NCBI RefSeq assembly: GCF_004345265.1
Contig: NZ_SLUM01000019.1
Coordinates: 18,790 to 82,789 of the forward strand
Reading direction: 5' to 3'
Source: Allofournierella massiliensis
GTDB taxonomy: Bacteria; Bacillota; Clostridia; Oscillospirales; Ruminococcaceae
DNA length: 64,000 nt
Shown: in pieces, positions 15,117 to 25,000 of the stretch
How positions within the stretch are numbered: position 1 is the first letter of the stretch
Layout: each line of letters begins with the position of its first letter
Position numbers and translations under genes: made by a program
The notes under the pieces: generated by a model
What the model was told of the DNA's origin: nothing
Databases searched by the model: none
The model's input: the letters and a program-made list of their open reading frames with translations, nothing else

Positions 15117-16493
15117 ATGAGTAAGGAAGAAAAAAACACATCACCATCCAGCGACTATTCTCAGGGCATCTACGATGCAACCTCGCTGGGCAAGCCCCGC
15201 ATGCTGGTTCTTGGCCTGCAGCACATGTTTGCCATGTTCGGCGCAACTGTGCTTGTGCCCCTGATCACCGGCCTGAGCGTTTCCACCACGCTGCTGTGTG
15301 CCGGTCTGGGCACGCTGCTGTTCCATCTGATCACCGGCGGCAAGGTTCCCGCTTTTCTGGGTTCCTCGTTTGCCTATCTGGGCGGTTTTGCCATTGTCGC
15401 ACCCATGCTGATGGATGAAAGCGGCCAGCAGACCGTTTCCAACACCGAAATGCTGCCCTACGCCTGTGCGGGTGTGGCGCTGAGCGGTCTGGTGTATGTG
15501 GTGTTCAGCCTGCTGATTTCCGTATTCGGCATCCGCCGCATCATGAAGCTGTTCCCTCCTGTGGTGACCGGCCCCATCATTATTGCCATCGGTCTGATTC
15601 TGGCTCCTTCCGCCATCACCAACTGCCAGAGCAACTGGCTGCTGGCCTTTGTGGCTCTGGGCACCGTAATCGTGTGCAACATCTGGGGCAAGGGCATGAT
15701 CAAAATCCTTCCCATCCTGCTGGGCGTTCTCGTTTCCTATGTGGTGGCGCTGGTCACCGGTGCGGTGGACTTCTCCGGCGTAATGCAAGCAGACTGGTTC
15801 GGCATCCCCCTGAGCCCCAAGGCCATGGGCCTGTTTGCCATTGATGGAAGCCCCGAATTCATCAGTGCAGTGCTGACCATCGTGCCCATTGCTCTGGCTA
15901 CCATGATGGAGCATGTGGGCGACGTGGCTTCCATCAGCGCCACTGTGGGCAAAAACTTCATCCGCGACCCCGGCCTGAACCGCACCCTGCTGGGCGATGG
16001 CCTTGCCACCAGCATGGCCGGTCTGCTCGGCGGCCCCTCCAACACCACCTACGGCGAAAACACCGGCGTTCTGGCTCTGACCAAAATTTACGATCCCCGG
16101 GTGATCCGCATTGCGGCCGTATTCGCCATGATCCTGAGCTTCAGCCCCAAGTTCGATGCCATCATCAATTCCATCCCCGCCGGCATCATCGGCGGCATCA
16201 GCTTTGTGCTGTATGGCATGATCTCCGCGATCGGCGTGCGCAACGTGGTGGAAAATCAGGTGGACTTCACCAACTCCCGCAACCTGATCATCGCCGCGGT
16301 CATTCTGGTCTGCGCCCTGGGCTTCAACTCGGTGGGCGGTCTGAGCTTCACCGTCGCCAATGTGACCATCAACCTGTCCGGTCTGGCCATCGCCGCCATT
16401 GCCGGCATTCTGCTCAACGCGGTGCTGCCCGGCAACACCTATGAGTTTGATGACAGCACCGGCACCGGCGAAGGCGCCAGCCTGCGTGTCTGA
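15117..16493 (+). CDS. uraA: Uracil permease, NCS2 (UraA/PyrP) family
   Basis: A 458-residue, 14-segment proton-coupled nucleobase transporter for pyrimidine salvage. The opening QHMFAMFGATVLVPLITGLS is diagnostic of the uracil branch of NCS2. TMMEHVGDVASIS and GLLGGPSNTTYGENTGVLAL carry the conserved Glu and the NTTYGEN motif that line the substrate site in UraA. The final helix is followed by a short cytoplasmic tail. AGGAGGC precedes the ATG. It is transcribed alone; a second pyrimidine-salvage gene, uridine phosphorylase, lies about 15 kb away. The palindrome upstream may control it. Xanthine or uric acid transport is unlikely given the signature. Confidence 0.9.
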   Translation: MSKEEKNTSPSSDYSQGIYDATSLGKPRMLVLGLQHMFAMFGATVLVPLITGLSVSTTLLCAGLGTLLFHLITGGKVPAFLGSSFAYLGGFAIVAPMLMDESGQQTVSNTEMLPYACAGVALSGLVYVVFSLLISVFGIRRIMKLFPPVVTGPIIIAIGLILAPSAITNCQSNWLLAFVALGTVIVCNIWGKGMIKILPILLGVLVSYVVALVTGAVDFSGVMQADWFGIPLSPKAMGLFAIDGSPEFISAVLTIVPIALATMMEHVGDVASISATVGKNFIRDPGLNRTLLGDGLATSMAGLLGGPSNTTYGENTGVLALTKIYDPRVIRIAAVFAMILSFSPKFDAIINSIPAGIIGGISFVLYGMISAIGVRNVVENQVDFTNSRNLIIAAVILVCALGFNSVGGLSFTVANVTINLSGLAIAAIAGILLNAVLPGNTYEFDDSTGTGEGASLRV

Positions 16494-16554
16494 TTGTCTG
16501 CCAGCCGCAGCAGGCGGCGGAGCCAGGCAATTGAAAAACTGAATCGCATAAAAG

Positions 16555-16598
16555 GAAATCCGGAACCGTATTCGCTGCGGCTCCGGATTTCTTTTATA
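16555..16598. terminator. Terminator between the convergent uraA and DUF1294 genes
   Basis: GAAATCCGGA (16555-16564) pairs exactly with TCCGGATTTC (16582-16591), followed by TTTTA on the plus strand and preceded by AAAAG for the other direction. It can serve both convergent genes. Confidence 0.7.
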
Positions 16599-16619
16599 TT
16601 ATTATATGTATTCCGCACA

Positions 16620-16895
16620 TCAGCGAACCAGAAGCCAGATTGCAATTGCAACCTGCGCAAGTAAAATGGCCGGAACGCCCAGATAAAATTTCGGCTTGCG
16701 GGTCTTGTGGTGGAAACGATACATCGCCGCCCAGAACGCGGCGCTTCCGCCCAGCACACAAAGCAGCAGCAGGGTGTTTTCCGGAACTCTGCGCCCGCCT
16801 TTTTTCGCCTGACGTTTATCCCAGGCGCATACGGCCACGGAAATCAGGCTGATCAGCACCCAGTATACCAGTAATCCAATCAGTATCTGCTTCAA
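16620..16895 (-). CDS. DUF1294-family small membrane protein
   Basis: I place the start at a TTG at 16895, seven bases after AAAGGAG; the longer frame would run into the preceding gene and lacks a ribosome site. The 91-residue product has a first membrane segment (about 3-23), the motif WDKRQAKKGGRRVPENTLL, a second segment, HHKTRKPKFYLGVP and a third segment at the end. The D-K-x-x-A-x-x-x-x-x-R-x-P-E-x-x-L and H-K-T-x-K-x-x-F patterns are typical of DUF1294. Its function is unknown. It follows the GGDEF-EAL gene by about 20 bases, so the two are probably co-transcribed. Confidence 0.78.
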   Translation of the reverse strand: MKQILIGLLVYWVLISLISVAVCAWDKRQAKKGGRRVPENTLLLLCVLGGSAAFWAAMYRFHHKTRKPKFYLGVPAILLAQVAIAIWLLVR

Positions 16896-16915
16896 ATAAT
16901 GTTCTCCTTTGTCTA

Positions 16916-19861
16916 TCAATCGACCAGACGGCAATACCCTTTCCATTTGCAGTATTGCTCACCGTCTTCAAGAACCAGCCCGGAAAAGCGCAGGGTGACC
17001 CGGCCAAGCCGGGGATGGTTCCAGGGGAAACACACCTGCACCACCGTGCCGGCGGTTCGCATTTGTTCCAGCGCCCGATCCACCGTTTTTCTTTCCTCCT
17101 CGGGAATCCGATCATACCAGTAGCTGTAGCGCTGAACCGGCGTATCGGACTGCTCGAATTCCAGCACCTTTTCCATGGTGTCGTTCACGATCATCCGGGA
17201 AGCCTTTCCCTGATCCCGCCGGATGCTCCAGAAGCCCACCTGAAGGCTTTGCAGCAGATCCTCGTTGCTATGCTGCAAAAGCACCTGATAGCGGTGCTCG
17301 TTCCGATCCTGCCGGATTCGGGCCAGCAAAAAGCTGGCAAGCACCCGAACATGGGTATCATCGTGGATGCAGGTGCGGGGATTGTCCACGCCGATGAAGC
17401 CGATGGTTGTTCCGTTTTCCCGCAGGGGGGCCACAATCAGCCGCTGGATATTCTGGCGTTCCAGCACCGCCCATTCGTGCGGCGAAGCCTGCTGGAGCGG
17501 GGCCAGATTCAGAATGATTACCGACTGCTCCTTCTTGAAGATCTCCATCCAGCGGCTCACAGCCTGAGACGGCACCCGCTGCAGGGCATCTCTTTGGGGA
17601 ACGACGCCCTGCGCGCACCATTCAAAGGTGTTGTTCCAGTGGCCGTCGTGCTCCGACGCCGGTTCAAACAGATAAGCGCGATCCGCCTGATAAAAATCGC
17701 CCACCGACGCCAGCACCTGATTCACAGCCTTTTCAAAGTCTGCATGGCGGGACAGTGTATCCAGATAATCCGCAATTTTCTCGGCAAAGAACAGCCGTTC
17801 CCGCGCATTCTGGCTCACATATTCCTGCTTTGTCACATCCAGCGCAACTTCCATCCGGGTTGGGATGCCCCGATACTGAACGATTCGATCCTTCAGAAGG
17901 AAATGGCGGCCGCAGTACTCGTTCTGGTTTTCCCAGATATAAAAGGAATCCTTGCTGATCACATCGTTGGTGCAGAAATCGCAGGGTGCGTTTTTTCCAT
18001 GCAGGATTTTATAGCATTTTTCGCCTTTGTAATCCTGCACGCCGAACAGGCGCTGCCCTGCGGGATTCAGATAGTAAAGCTCGTAGCTGGTCAGATCGCT
18101 CAGATAGAACACATCATTTTCCGCATTCAGAATGATCTCGGCCACATCATCCTGCACCCCGGCAAGCTCCTCGCCCGCCCCGGCTTCCGTTCTCTGCCGG
18201 GCCGGCAGCTCGGGCTCCTTTTTCAAATCCAGATTCCGGATTCTGATGCAGGCTTCCGCAAACTTGTCCTCCGGGCAGGGCTTTGCCAGCAAAAAGCCCT
18301 GAACCAGTTCCGGTTTGAGTTTCCGAAGAACCTCCAGCTCCTCCACCGTTTCCACGCCTTCGCAGCAGACGCGGATCTGCGAACCGTTTGCCAGCTCAAT
18401 GATATTGCTCAGCAACCGGTAATTGTAGGCGCTTCTCTGGATATTGGTCACAAAACTGCGGTCGACCTTGATCTCGTCGACCTCCATGTTTTTCAAACGC
18501 CCCAGGCTGGAATAGCCGGTGCCGAAATCATCCACCGAAATCTCGATCCCCGCTTCCTTCCAGCGGTGGAAGATCTTGTTCAGGTAAGGGTAATCCTGCA
18601 GCTGCATGCTTTCGGTCACTTCGATGGTGAGCGCATCGCCCGGCAGGCCGCTGGAACGCAGCACCTCCAGCACATCTTCCTCAATGGATTCCTGTGTCAG
18701 CTGCACATAAGACATGTTCACGCTCACATGCAGACCCGGCATGACCTCCCGCCATTTTTTGCAGGCCTGCAGCGTCTCTTTCAGCACCCAGAGCCCCACT
18801 TCACAGATCAGACCGTTCTGTTCCAGCAGCGGAATGAACTCTGCGGGCGACACCCGCCCCTTTCGCGGAGAGGTAAACCGAAGCAGTGCTTCGGCCCCGT
18901 ATACCGTGCAATCGCCCAGACCAAGCTGAGGCTGATACTCCAGCGAAAAGCCGGTAAAGCCCTCGTCAATACATCTGCGCAGCTCCTCTTTCAGCTCCAG
19001 GCTCCGCAGCTGCTCCTCGTAATTTTCCGGCGAGAAGAAGCTCATCCGGTCCTTGCCGTGGTTTTTGGCGTCCTCCAGCGAAAACTCCACATATTGCAGC
19101 AGTGTGTCCTTATCGTCCACATGATAGTCTGTGAAGGAAACGCATCCCGCCGAAATGGTGCACTGACCGCGCAGCCGCTCCCGGGCCTTTGCGAAAATAC
19201 GGCTCACCTTTACCGCCGTCAGATCGGGCAGATTGACCGCAAACCAGTCGCCGCTGATCCGGTAAACCTCGCAGCCCTCGGGCACCTCATCCTGCAGGAT
19301 AAATTTCACATCCCGCAAAAGGGCATCGCCAAAATCCCGCCCGTTTTTCAGATTCAGAGTGCGCAGATTATCCACACCAATCAAAAGAAGGAAACCGGGA
19401 TGAGCCTGTGTCAGATAGCCTTCCAGCTCTTCCCGCAGCTTCTGGCTGTTGAACCTTTCCTCTTCACGGGCGGCACCGCTGGACAGGCGGCCCAGCGCAT
19501 AGGCAATCTTGCCTTTTTCATTTTGGAATGCCTTTCCCCGGCTGTTAATCCAGACACTCTCTCCGCAACAGTTCTTGACCCGGTAATTAAAGGAATAGCT
19601 CTTGAGCCTTCCGTTCAAAAGATCCTCCACCACCCGTTTCAGGCGGGAAACATCCCGGTCATCCACATGTTCGCACCACTGCTCCAGTGTGCACACCGGT
19701 TTTTCCAGTTGAAAAATATGCGTCGCTTTCAGAGCATTCCGGGTGAAATGGACCAGCCCCGTGGAGAAATCATAGAAATAATAGTAGTCCCCTGTGCTCT
19801 GGCTGATCTGCTCCATCCATCCGGTCGGATCGCTCTGTGCCTGAAACTGCTCTAATTCCAT
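16916..19861 (-). CDS. PAS-GGDEF-EAL-GAF protein, probable c-di-GMP phosphodiesterase
   Basis: The 981 residues contain an N-terminal PAS-like domain (about 18-135), a GGDEF domain (about 150-270) and an EAL domain (about 285-535). A second PAS-like region (about 575-690) carries FLSDLTSYELYYLNPAGQRL and a CDFC pair. GAF-like (about 700-830) and C-terminal PAS-like (about 845-975) regions follow. The cyclase signature is SGDWF rather than GGDEF, so the cyclase is probably dead. The EAL domain keeps its residues: EALLRF near 318, VSVNMSYVQL, VTESM, DDFGTGYSS near 443, IKVDRSFV, CEGVET and QGFLLAKP near 520. It should therefore cleave c-di-GMP, controlled by several cytoplasmic sensor domains. 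No membrane segments are seen. GAGGCG lies before the ATG. Confidence 0.88.
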   Translation of the reverse strand: MELEQFQAQSDPTGWMEQISQSTGDYYYFYDFSTGLVHFTRNALKATHIFQLEKPVCTLEQWCEHVDDRDVSRLKRVVEDLLNGRLKSYSFNYRVKNCCGESVWINSRGKAFQNEKGKIAYALGRLSSGAAREEERFNSQKLREELEGYLTQAHPGFLLLIGVDNLRTLNLKNGRDFGDALLRDVKFILQDEVPEGCEVYRISGDWFAVNLPDLTAVKVSRIFAKARERLRGQCTISAGCVSFTDYHVDDKDTLLQYVEFSLEDAKNHGKDRMSFFSPENYEEQLRSLELKEELRRCIDEGFTGFSLEYQPQLGLGDCTVYGAEALLRFTSPRKGRVSPAEFIPLLEQNGLICEVGLWVLKETLQACKKWREVMPGLHVSVNMSYVQLTQESIEEDVLEVLRSSGLPGDALTIEVTESMQLQDYPYLNKIFHRWKEAGIEISVDDFGTGYSSLGRLKNMEVDEIKVDRSFVTNIQRSAYNYRLLSNIIELANGSQIRVCCEGVETVEELEVLRKLKPELVQGFLLAKPCPEDKFAEACIRIRNLDLKKEPELPARQRTEAGAGEELAGVQDDVAEIILNAENDVFYLSDLTSYELYYLNPAGQRLFGVQDYKGEKCYKILHGKNAPCDFCTNDVISKDSFYIWENQNEYCGRHFLLKDRIVQYRGIPTRMEVALDVTKQEYVSQNARERLFFAEKIADYLDTLSRHADFEKAVNQVLASVGDFYQADRAYLFEPASEHDGHWNNTFEWCAQGVVPQRDALQRVPSQAVSRWMEIFKKEQSVIILNLAPLQQASPHEWAVLERQNIQRLIVAPLRENGTTIGFIGVDNPRTCIHDDTHVRVLASFLLARIRQDRNEHRYQVLLQHSNEDLLQSLQVGFWSIRRDQGKASRMIVNDTMEKVLEFEQSDTPVQRYSYWYDRIPEEERKTVDRALEQMRTAGTVVQVCFPWNHPRLGRVTLRFSGLVLEDGEQYCKWKGYCRLVD

Positions 19862-19998
19862 TATTCAAACGCCTCGTCCTTCATACACGCCGCTCACGAT
19901 TATTCAGCAGGATTGTGCATATTTTTTCCTGTAACGCGGTAAGTGCTCTAATGATATAAATATAGCACACGAACATACAAATATCCAGTTTTTTTAAC

Positions 19999-20322
19999 CT
20001 ATTGAATGGTTTGAAGAAGTGCATCCAGCACCGTGTAAACCTGATTCCGCTGAGGAACGCTCAGGCCATCCAGCTTTTCCGCCAGAAGGGATTCTTTAAC
20101 GGTATAGCCTGCGGTAAGCACATCCGCCAGCAGCAGATCCGCCGATACCTCCAGTGCATTTGCGATCAAAATGAATGAACCAAGCGAGGGGAATTTTTCT
20201 CCCCGCTCCAGAGCGCCCACATAATTTACGCTCAACCCGGCTTTTTCGGCCAGATCCTCCAGCCGGAGACTGAGCGCATGCCGGAACTTCCGTATATTCT
20301 TCCCAATTGACGTAAGTTCCAT
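19999..20322 (-). CDS. XRE-family transcriptional regulator
   Basis: The start is the ATG at 20322 (MELTSIGKNIRKFRHAL), with GGAGGG upstream; the longer frame begins with unrelated hydrophobic residues. The 107-residue protein has an HTH_3 domain (about 5-62): LRLEDLAEKAGLSVNYVGAL then ERGEKFPSLGSFILIANAL, close to Xre/SinR-type repressors. A C-terminal helical part (about 63-107) probably dimerises. It stands alone beside the c-di-GMP phosphodiesterase gene, which may be a target, and about 370 bases from the divergent LuxR-type gene. Confidence 0.85.
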   Translation of the reverse strand: MELTSIGKNIRKFRHALSLRLEDLAEKAGLSVNYVGALERGEKFPSLGSFILIANALEVSADLLLADVLTAGYTVKESLLAEKLDGLSVPQRNQVYTVLDALLQTIQ

Positions 20323-20692
20323 GATCGCTGTTCCCTCCAAGTAATGCTGCAGTAACAGTATTAGTATAGGGGAAGGCCACAAAGCTATACACAATCACAC
20401 AGGAAGAATACAACTCCAGAAGCGTTGCTCCTGCCCTGTTTGCTTTACAATTTTTGTTCAGATGCAGGCAAAACAGGGTCATGTTTCTCCCCCTCGGGGC
20501 AAAGCCGGCTTCTCTGTGCAGGCACTGGCCGGCACAAGCGAAAAAAGACGGCTGCCCTTGCGCCAAAGCGTTTGAACGCGCATAATGATATTATACGCAG
20601 CTGCGAAGTATTTTCCGGCAATTGTTTTTTTACAGCGCCGCCATATCCTTCGCCGTGACGAACCATATAATTTCTGTTCAGGAGGTGTTTTC
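20323..20692. other. Intergenic region between two divergent regulator genes
   Basis: About 370 bases separate the XRE gene (minus) from the LuxR-type gene (plus). I see an imperfect inverted repeat (CCCTGTTTGC near 20434 against GCAAAACAGGG near 20467) and a TATAAT at 20666-20671 without a convincing -35 box. No supported gene lies here. Confidence 0.4.
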
Positions 20693-21877
20693 ATGACCTA
20701 TATGACCGTACAGCAGGCCGCCGAAGCCTGGGGCGTTACCGTGCGGCAGGTGCAATCCTACTGCACCAGAGGCCGGGTGCCCGGCGCACAGAAATTTGGC
20801 ATGGCCTGGCAGATTCCGGCCGACGCGGCAAAGCCTGCCGACGCCCGCCGCAAAACCCCTGCCCAGCCCCGGCCTGCCGGCCAGCCGGTGGGCGAAGCCC
20901 TGATGCCTCTGATGAACACCGCCTTCCAGCCGGGGCGGTGCCGGGCCGCCATTGCCGCCATGCCAAAGGGCCCCCGGCGGGACATTGCCACCGCGGAATA
21001 CCTTTATTTCAGCGGGCAGGCCGAAAAGGCCGCCCGGCAGGCGGAGCTCTACCTGACCTGCCCGGATCGGGACGCCCGGCTTTCCGCCTGCCTGATTTAT
21101 GCCTACGCCAACCTGACGCTGGGCCAGATCCAGCAGGCCCGGGTGGCGTTGGGCGAACTGCAAACCACTCTGGCCCGGGCCGGAAAGCAGAAGCAGGCTG
21201 CCGCCGCAGCCTTTGCGGCCGCTTCGGCGGCGGTGCTGCTTCATCTGCCCATGCCGGAGGAAATGCCGCTCGCCGGCGATTTTTTGCCCCTGCTGCCGCC
21301 GGGGCTGCGAGCCTTTGCCCTGTATGTGCAGGCCCACTACCTGTATCTGAAAGAGGAGTATGCCCTGAGCGCGGGCATGGTTGAGGGGGCGCTGGCCATG
21401 GGCGCGAAGGTCTGCCCCATTCCGGCGATTTATCTGCATCTGGTGGCGGTTATGGACTACATGAGCCTGAAACAGACCCGGCAGGCGCAGGATCACCTGC
21501 TGGCCGCCTGGGCACTGGCCCAACCCGATGACCTGATCGAAGGCTTTGGCGAGCACCACGGCCTGCTGGGCGGAATGCTGGAAGCAGTCATCAAGCCCCG
21601 GTGGCCCGGGGACTTCGACCGGATTATTCAGATCACCTATCAGTTCTCCGCCGGTTGGCGAAAGATTCACAACCCGGATACCGGAGACAACGTGGCGGAC
21701 AACCTTTCCACCACCGAGTTCACCATTGCCATGCTGGCGGCACGGGGCTGGACGAATCAGGAGATTGCCGACCATCTGGGCTTTTCGCCCAACACGGTAA
21801 AACGATATATTTCCAACGCCATGAGCGCTTTGGGAATTCAGCACCGGCAGGATCTGAAGGGCTTCATGCTGCGCTGA
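20693..21877 (+). CDS. LuxR-type regulator with N-terminal MerR/excisionase-like HTH
   Basis: The start is the ATG at 20693, after CAGGAGGT; the open frame upstream has no ribosome site. The 394-residue product begins with a small helix-turn-helix (about 1-35: YMTVQQAAEAWGVTVRQVQS, then FGMAWQIPADA). A long alpha-helical, alanine-rich, TPR-like middle follows (about 70-320). The end is a LuxR-type HTH (about 335-394): TEFTIAMLAARGWTNQEIAD and SPNTVKRYISNAMSALGI. The layout recalls MalT-like activators without the ATPase. The gene directly downstream encodes a large surface protein with a good -10 but no clear -35, as expected for a promoter needing an activator. Regulation of that gene is inference. 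Confidence 0.82.
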   Translation: MTYMTVQQAAEAWGVTVRQVQSYCTRGRVPGAQKFGMAWQIPADAAKPADARRKTPAQPRPAGQPVGEALMPLMNTAFQPGRCRAAIAAMPKGPRRDIATAEYLYFSGQAEKAARQAELYLTCPDRDARLSACLIYAYANLTLGQIQQARVALGELQTTLARAGKQKQAAAAAFAAASAAVLLHLPMPEEMPLAGDFLPLLPPGLRAFALYVQAHYLYLKEEYALSAGMVEGALAMGAKVCPIPAIYLHLVAVMDYMSLKQTRQAQDHLLAAWALAQPDDLIEGFGEHHGLLGGMLEAVIKPRWPGDFDRIIQITYQFSAGWRKIHNPDTGDNVADNLSTTEFTIAMLAARGWTNQEIADHLGFSPNTVKRYISNAMSALGIQHRQDLKGFMLR

Positions 21878-21942
21878 TTCCCCTTTGCCTGTACCCGATT
21901 TGGCCCCTGAAACGGGTACTCTCAAGCCGGTGGGGCGCATGT

Positions 21943-21948
21943 TATAAT
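21943..21948 (+). promoter_or_regulatory. -10 element before the large surface protein
   Basis: A perfect TATAAT within TGTTATAATAA lies 112 bases before the ATG at 22060. The -35 position (CTCAAG) is poor, suggesting activator dependence, perhaps on the LuxR-type protein encoded just upstream. Confidence 0.45.
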
Positions 21949-22059
21949 AATAATGGAGGAAAGCCTTCGCGTTTTCCCGGCATAAGCGGGCAGCAGACCA
22001 CGGAAGAGAGGCAGGGTCTGCCGATTCCACTGCCAACAAAAACACGAGGAGGAAAGAAT

Positions 22060-25000
22060 ATGAAAGGACAAGCAAAACCGCTGCGCGGCCGATCACCCGG
22101 AAAGCGATTGTTTGCAGCAATTGTCAGCCTGTGCATGATCGTGTCCCTGCTGCCGACGACGGCGTTTTCCGAAGCTGGCGTACAAGATAGCATTGTGATC
22201 ACCGGCACAAGCGGGCTGTGCGAACATCACACCGAACACACCGCCAATTGCGGTTACACCGAGGGGACGGCGGAAATTCCCTGTTCCCATGAACACGATG
22301 AGGGCTGCGGCGGGCTGACTGACCCGGAAGCCTGCAATCATACTCATGATGAAACCTGCGGCTATGTTCCCGCCACAGAGGGAACGCCTTGCACCTATGT
22401 TTGCGAGATTTGCAATGCACAGGACAACGGGAACCCCGTAGCTCCGTCCGACGCACAGCCGGAAGAATGTACCTGTGAAACCCTCTGCACCGGGGAAGAA
22501 ATTAATGCGGATTGCCCGGTCTGCTCTGTGGAGGGTGCTGGACTGGACAAGGTTTGCGTCGGTGCAGCTCTTATGCTGCCCGTCACGGCGCTGGCGGTGG
22601 AAGGTGCGCCTAATAGTCTTTATGTTGGAGATCAGCAGGTTATCAATGGCAATAATACCACCTTCTGGACCACGGATAAATCAACAGGGGGACTGACAGA
22701 ATACGAGGGTAACGATGACAATTGGAATGTCAAATACGACCCAAGCACCGCCACCCTTACGCTAAAAGGTGCGAAAATTTCAGGAAGTTATCATCAATAC
22801 AATAATCCATACACTGCCGGAATCTATGCTCAGTGCAGCAACGGTCAATCAGTTACCCTGACTATCAAACTGATTGGTGAGAATACCATCACAGGCTACT
22901 ATGGGATTTATGTGAATGCAGAGATAAGCGCGGACAGCAATGGTACAGACGCCTCCCTGACTATTACGGGTGAAAACAATGGCAACCTGGAAGTATCTGG
23001 TTCTAATCACGGAATATTTGTCAAAAGCGGAACAGGCAACGCCTCCCTGAACATCGAGAAAGTCGCTGTCACAAGCAGCACCAATGGCGATTATGCCGCC
23101 GGCGTCTATGTGATGTCCGGCGCGGGAGCCATCAACTCCCCGAATATCTCTCTTTCCGTCGACGGCGGCAGCCTGACCGCCAGCGGCACCGGAAGCAGTG
23201 ATGGGATACTGTTTTATGTGGGATCGTCTCAAGCCACCGGTGCCACCACCAGCCTGACGGTCAGCGAAAATGCGATCGTGGACGCTAAAACAGGCGGGAT
23301 CAAGGCATCTGATCCCAATCTTAACAATCTCAGTGATCAAATCGTTGTTGGTTCCGGTACCGGCACCAACGGCGGCATCGTCTTTGACGGTACGGAAGGC
23401 ACCGTGTACGGCAATGTGACCCTGGACGAGAGCCTCACCATTAACCAGGGCGAAACCCTGACCGTCCCGGATGGCTCCTCGCTGAACTGCAACGGCAACC
23501 TGACCAACAACGGCACGATCATCGTGGAGAAGGGCGGCAACCTGACAGGTGACCCAGGCGGTACAGTGGTTAGTGCCCCCACCATCGGCACCCAGCCTGC
23601 AAGCCAGACTGTGACCAAGGGAAACACTGCCACCTTTTCCGTTGCGGCCACCGGCGAAAAACTGTCCTATCAGTGGCAGCAAAGCACTGACAACGACCAA
23701 AGCTGGACGGATATTTCTGGAGCAAACGCAGCCACCTATACCACAGCGGCTACCACTACCAGCATGAACGGCTATCAATATCGCTGTGTGGTGAGCAACA
23801 GCGCAGGTAGCGTCACCAGCAATGCCGTTACCCTGACGGTCAACGCTGCCACGGTTTCTGTCACCGGCGTGACCCTGGAACCAACCTCGCTCTCCCTGTT
23901 CACCGGGGATACCGCGCCCCTGACCGCTACGGTAAAGCCTGACAATGCCACAAATAAAAACGTGACTTGGGAAAGCAACAATACCACAGTTGCCACCGTG
24001 GACACTAACGGCAATGTTGCCGCTGTGGCTGCGGGCGAAGCTACCATAACGATCAAAACTGCGGACGGCAACCACACCGCTACCTGCCAGGTGAAGGTGA
24101 CCCAACCAACATACGGCATTTCCGCCGACATCTCGGCTCTCGACTTTAGCATCGCTTGTCCCGGTTATGAGCGGCCTGCTGCCAAAACCGTGACCATCAC
24201 CAACGCCGGCAACCAGGCCCTTACCCTAAACCAACCTGCTTCCACCAACAGTTTTGAGGTGGGGACCCTCTCCAAGACCAAGCTGGCCGCAGGCGAAACG
24301 GCTACCTTCACGGTGCAGCCCAAGGCCGGACTGGCCGAGGGGGCATACAGCGAAACCATCACTGTTAGCGGTTCCGAGAATACGACCGTAACGATCTCCG
24401 CCACCTTTACCGTGCAACACCAGCTGGAAAAGGTGGCCGCGAAAGCCCCCACCTGCACCGAGGTAGGAAACAAGGAATACTTTGTCTGTAAAGTCTGCGG
24501 CAAATATTTCGACATCGACGGCAAGACTGAGATTACTCAGGAAAGCACTGTGATTCCGGCCACCGGTCACAGCTATGGCGAACCGGAGTGGAGCTGGTCG
24601 GAGGACGGAAAGACCTGCACCGTAACCTTTACCTGCAAAAACGATGCAGCCCACAAGGAAACTCCGAAGGCAACTGTAACATCGGCAGAAAAGACCCCTG
24701 CCACCTGCACGGAAAAAGGCGTGACCACCTATACAGCGTCCCTTGAATTTAACGGCCAGACTTACAAGACTGCAAAGGATGTGACAGACATCCCGGCTAC
24801 CGGCCACAGCTATGACAACGGCAAATGTACTGTCTGCGGCGCGATTGCTTCTGATTTCAAGGCCGTTATCACAGCCGGGGCAAACGGCAGCTGGCAGAAA
24901 GGCACAAAGGATGGTCTTTCCTTTACTTCCAATGCAGCTTATAAACACTTCCGGAAGGTACAGGTGGACGGCAAAGACCTGGATGCTGCCAACTACTCCG

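Noticed and set aside
16955..19855. Plus-strand open frame of 966 codons opposite the GGDEF-EAL gene
   Set aside because: Shadow of the real gene: no start signals, and a composition typical of reverse-strand frames (rich in His, Gln, Leu).
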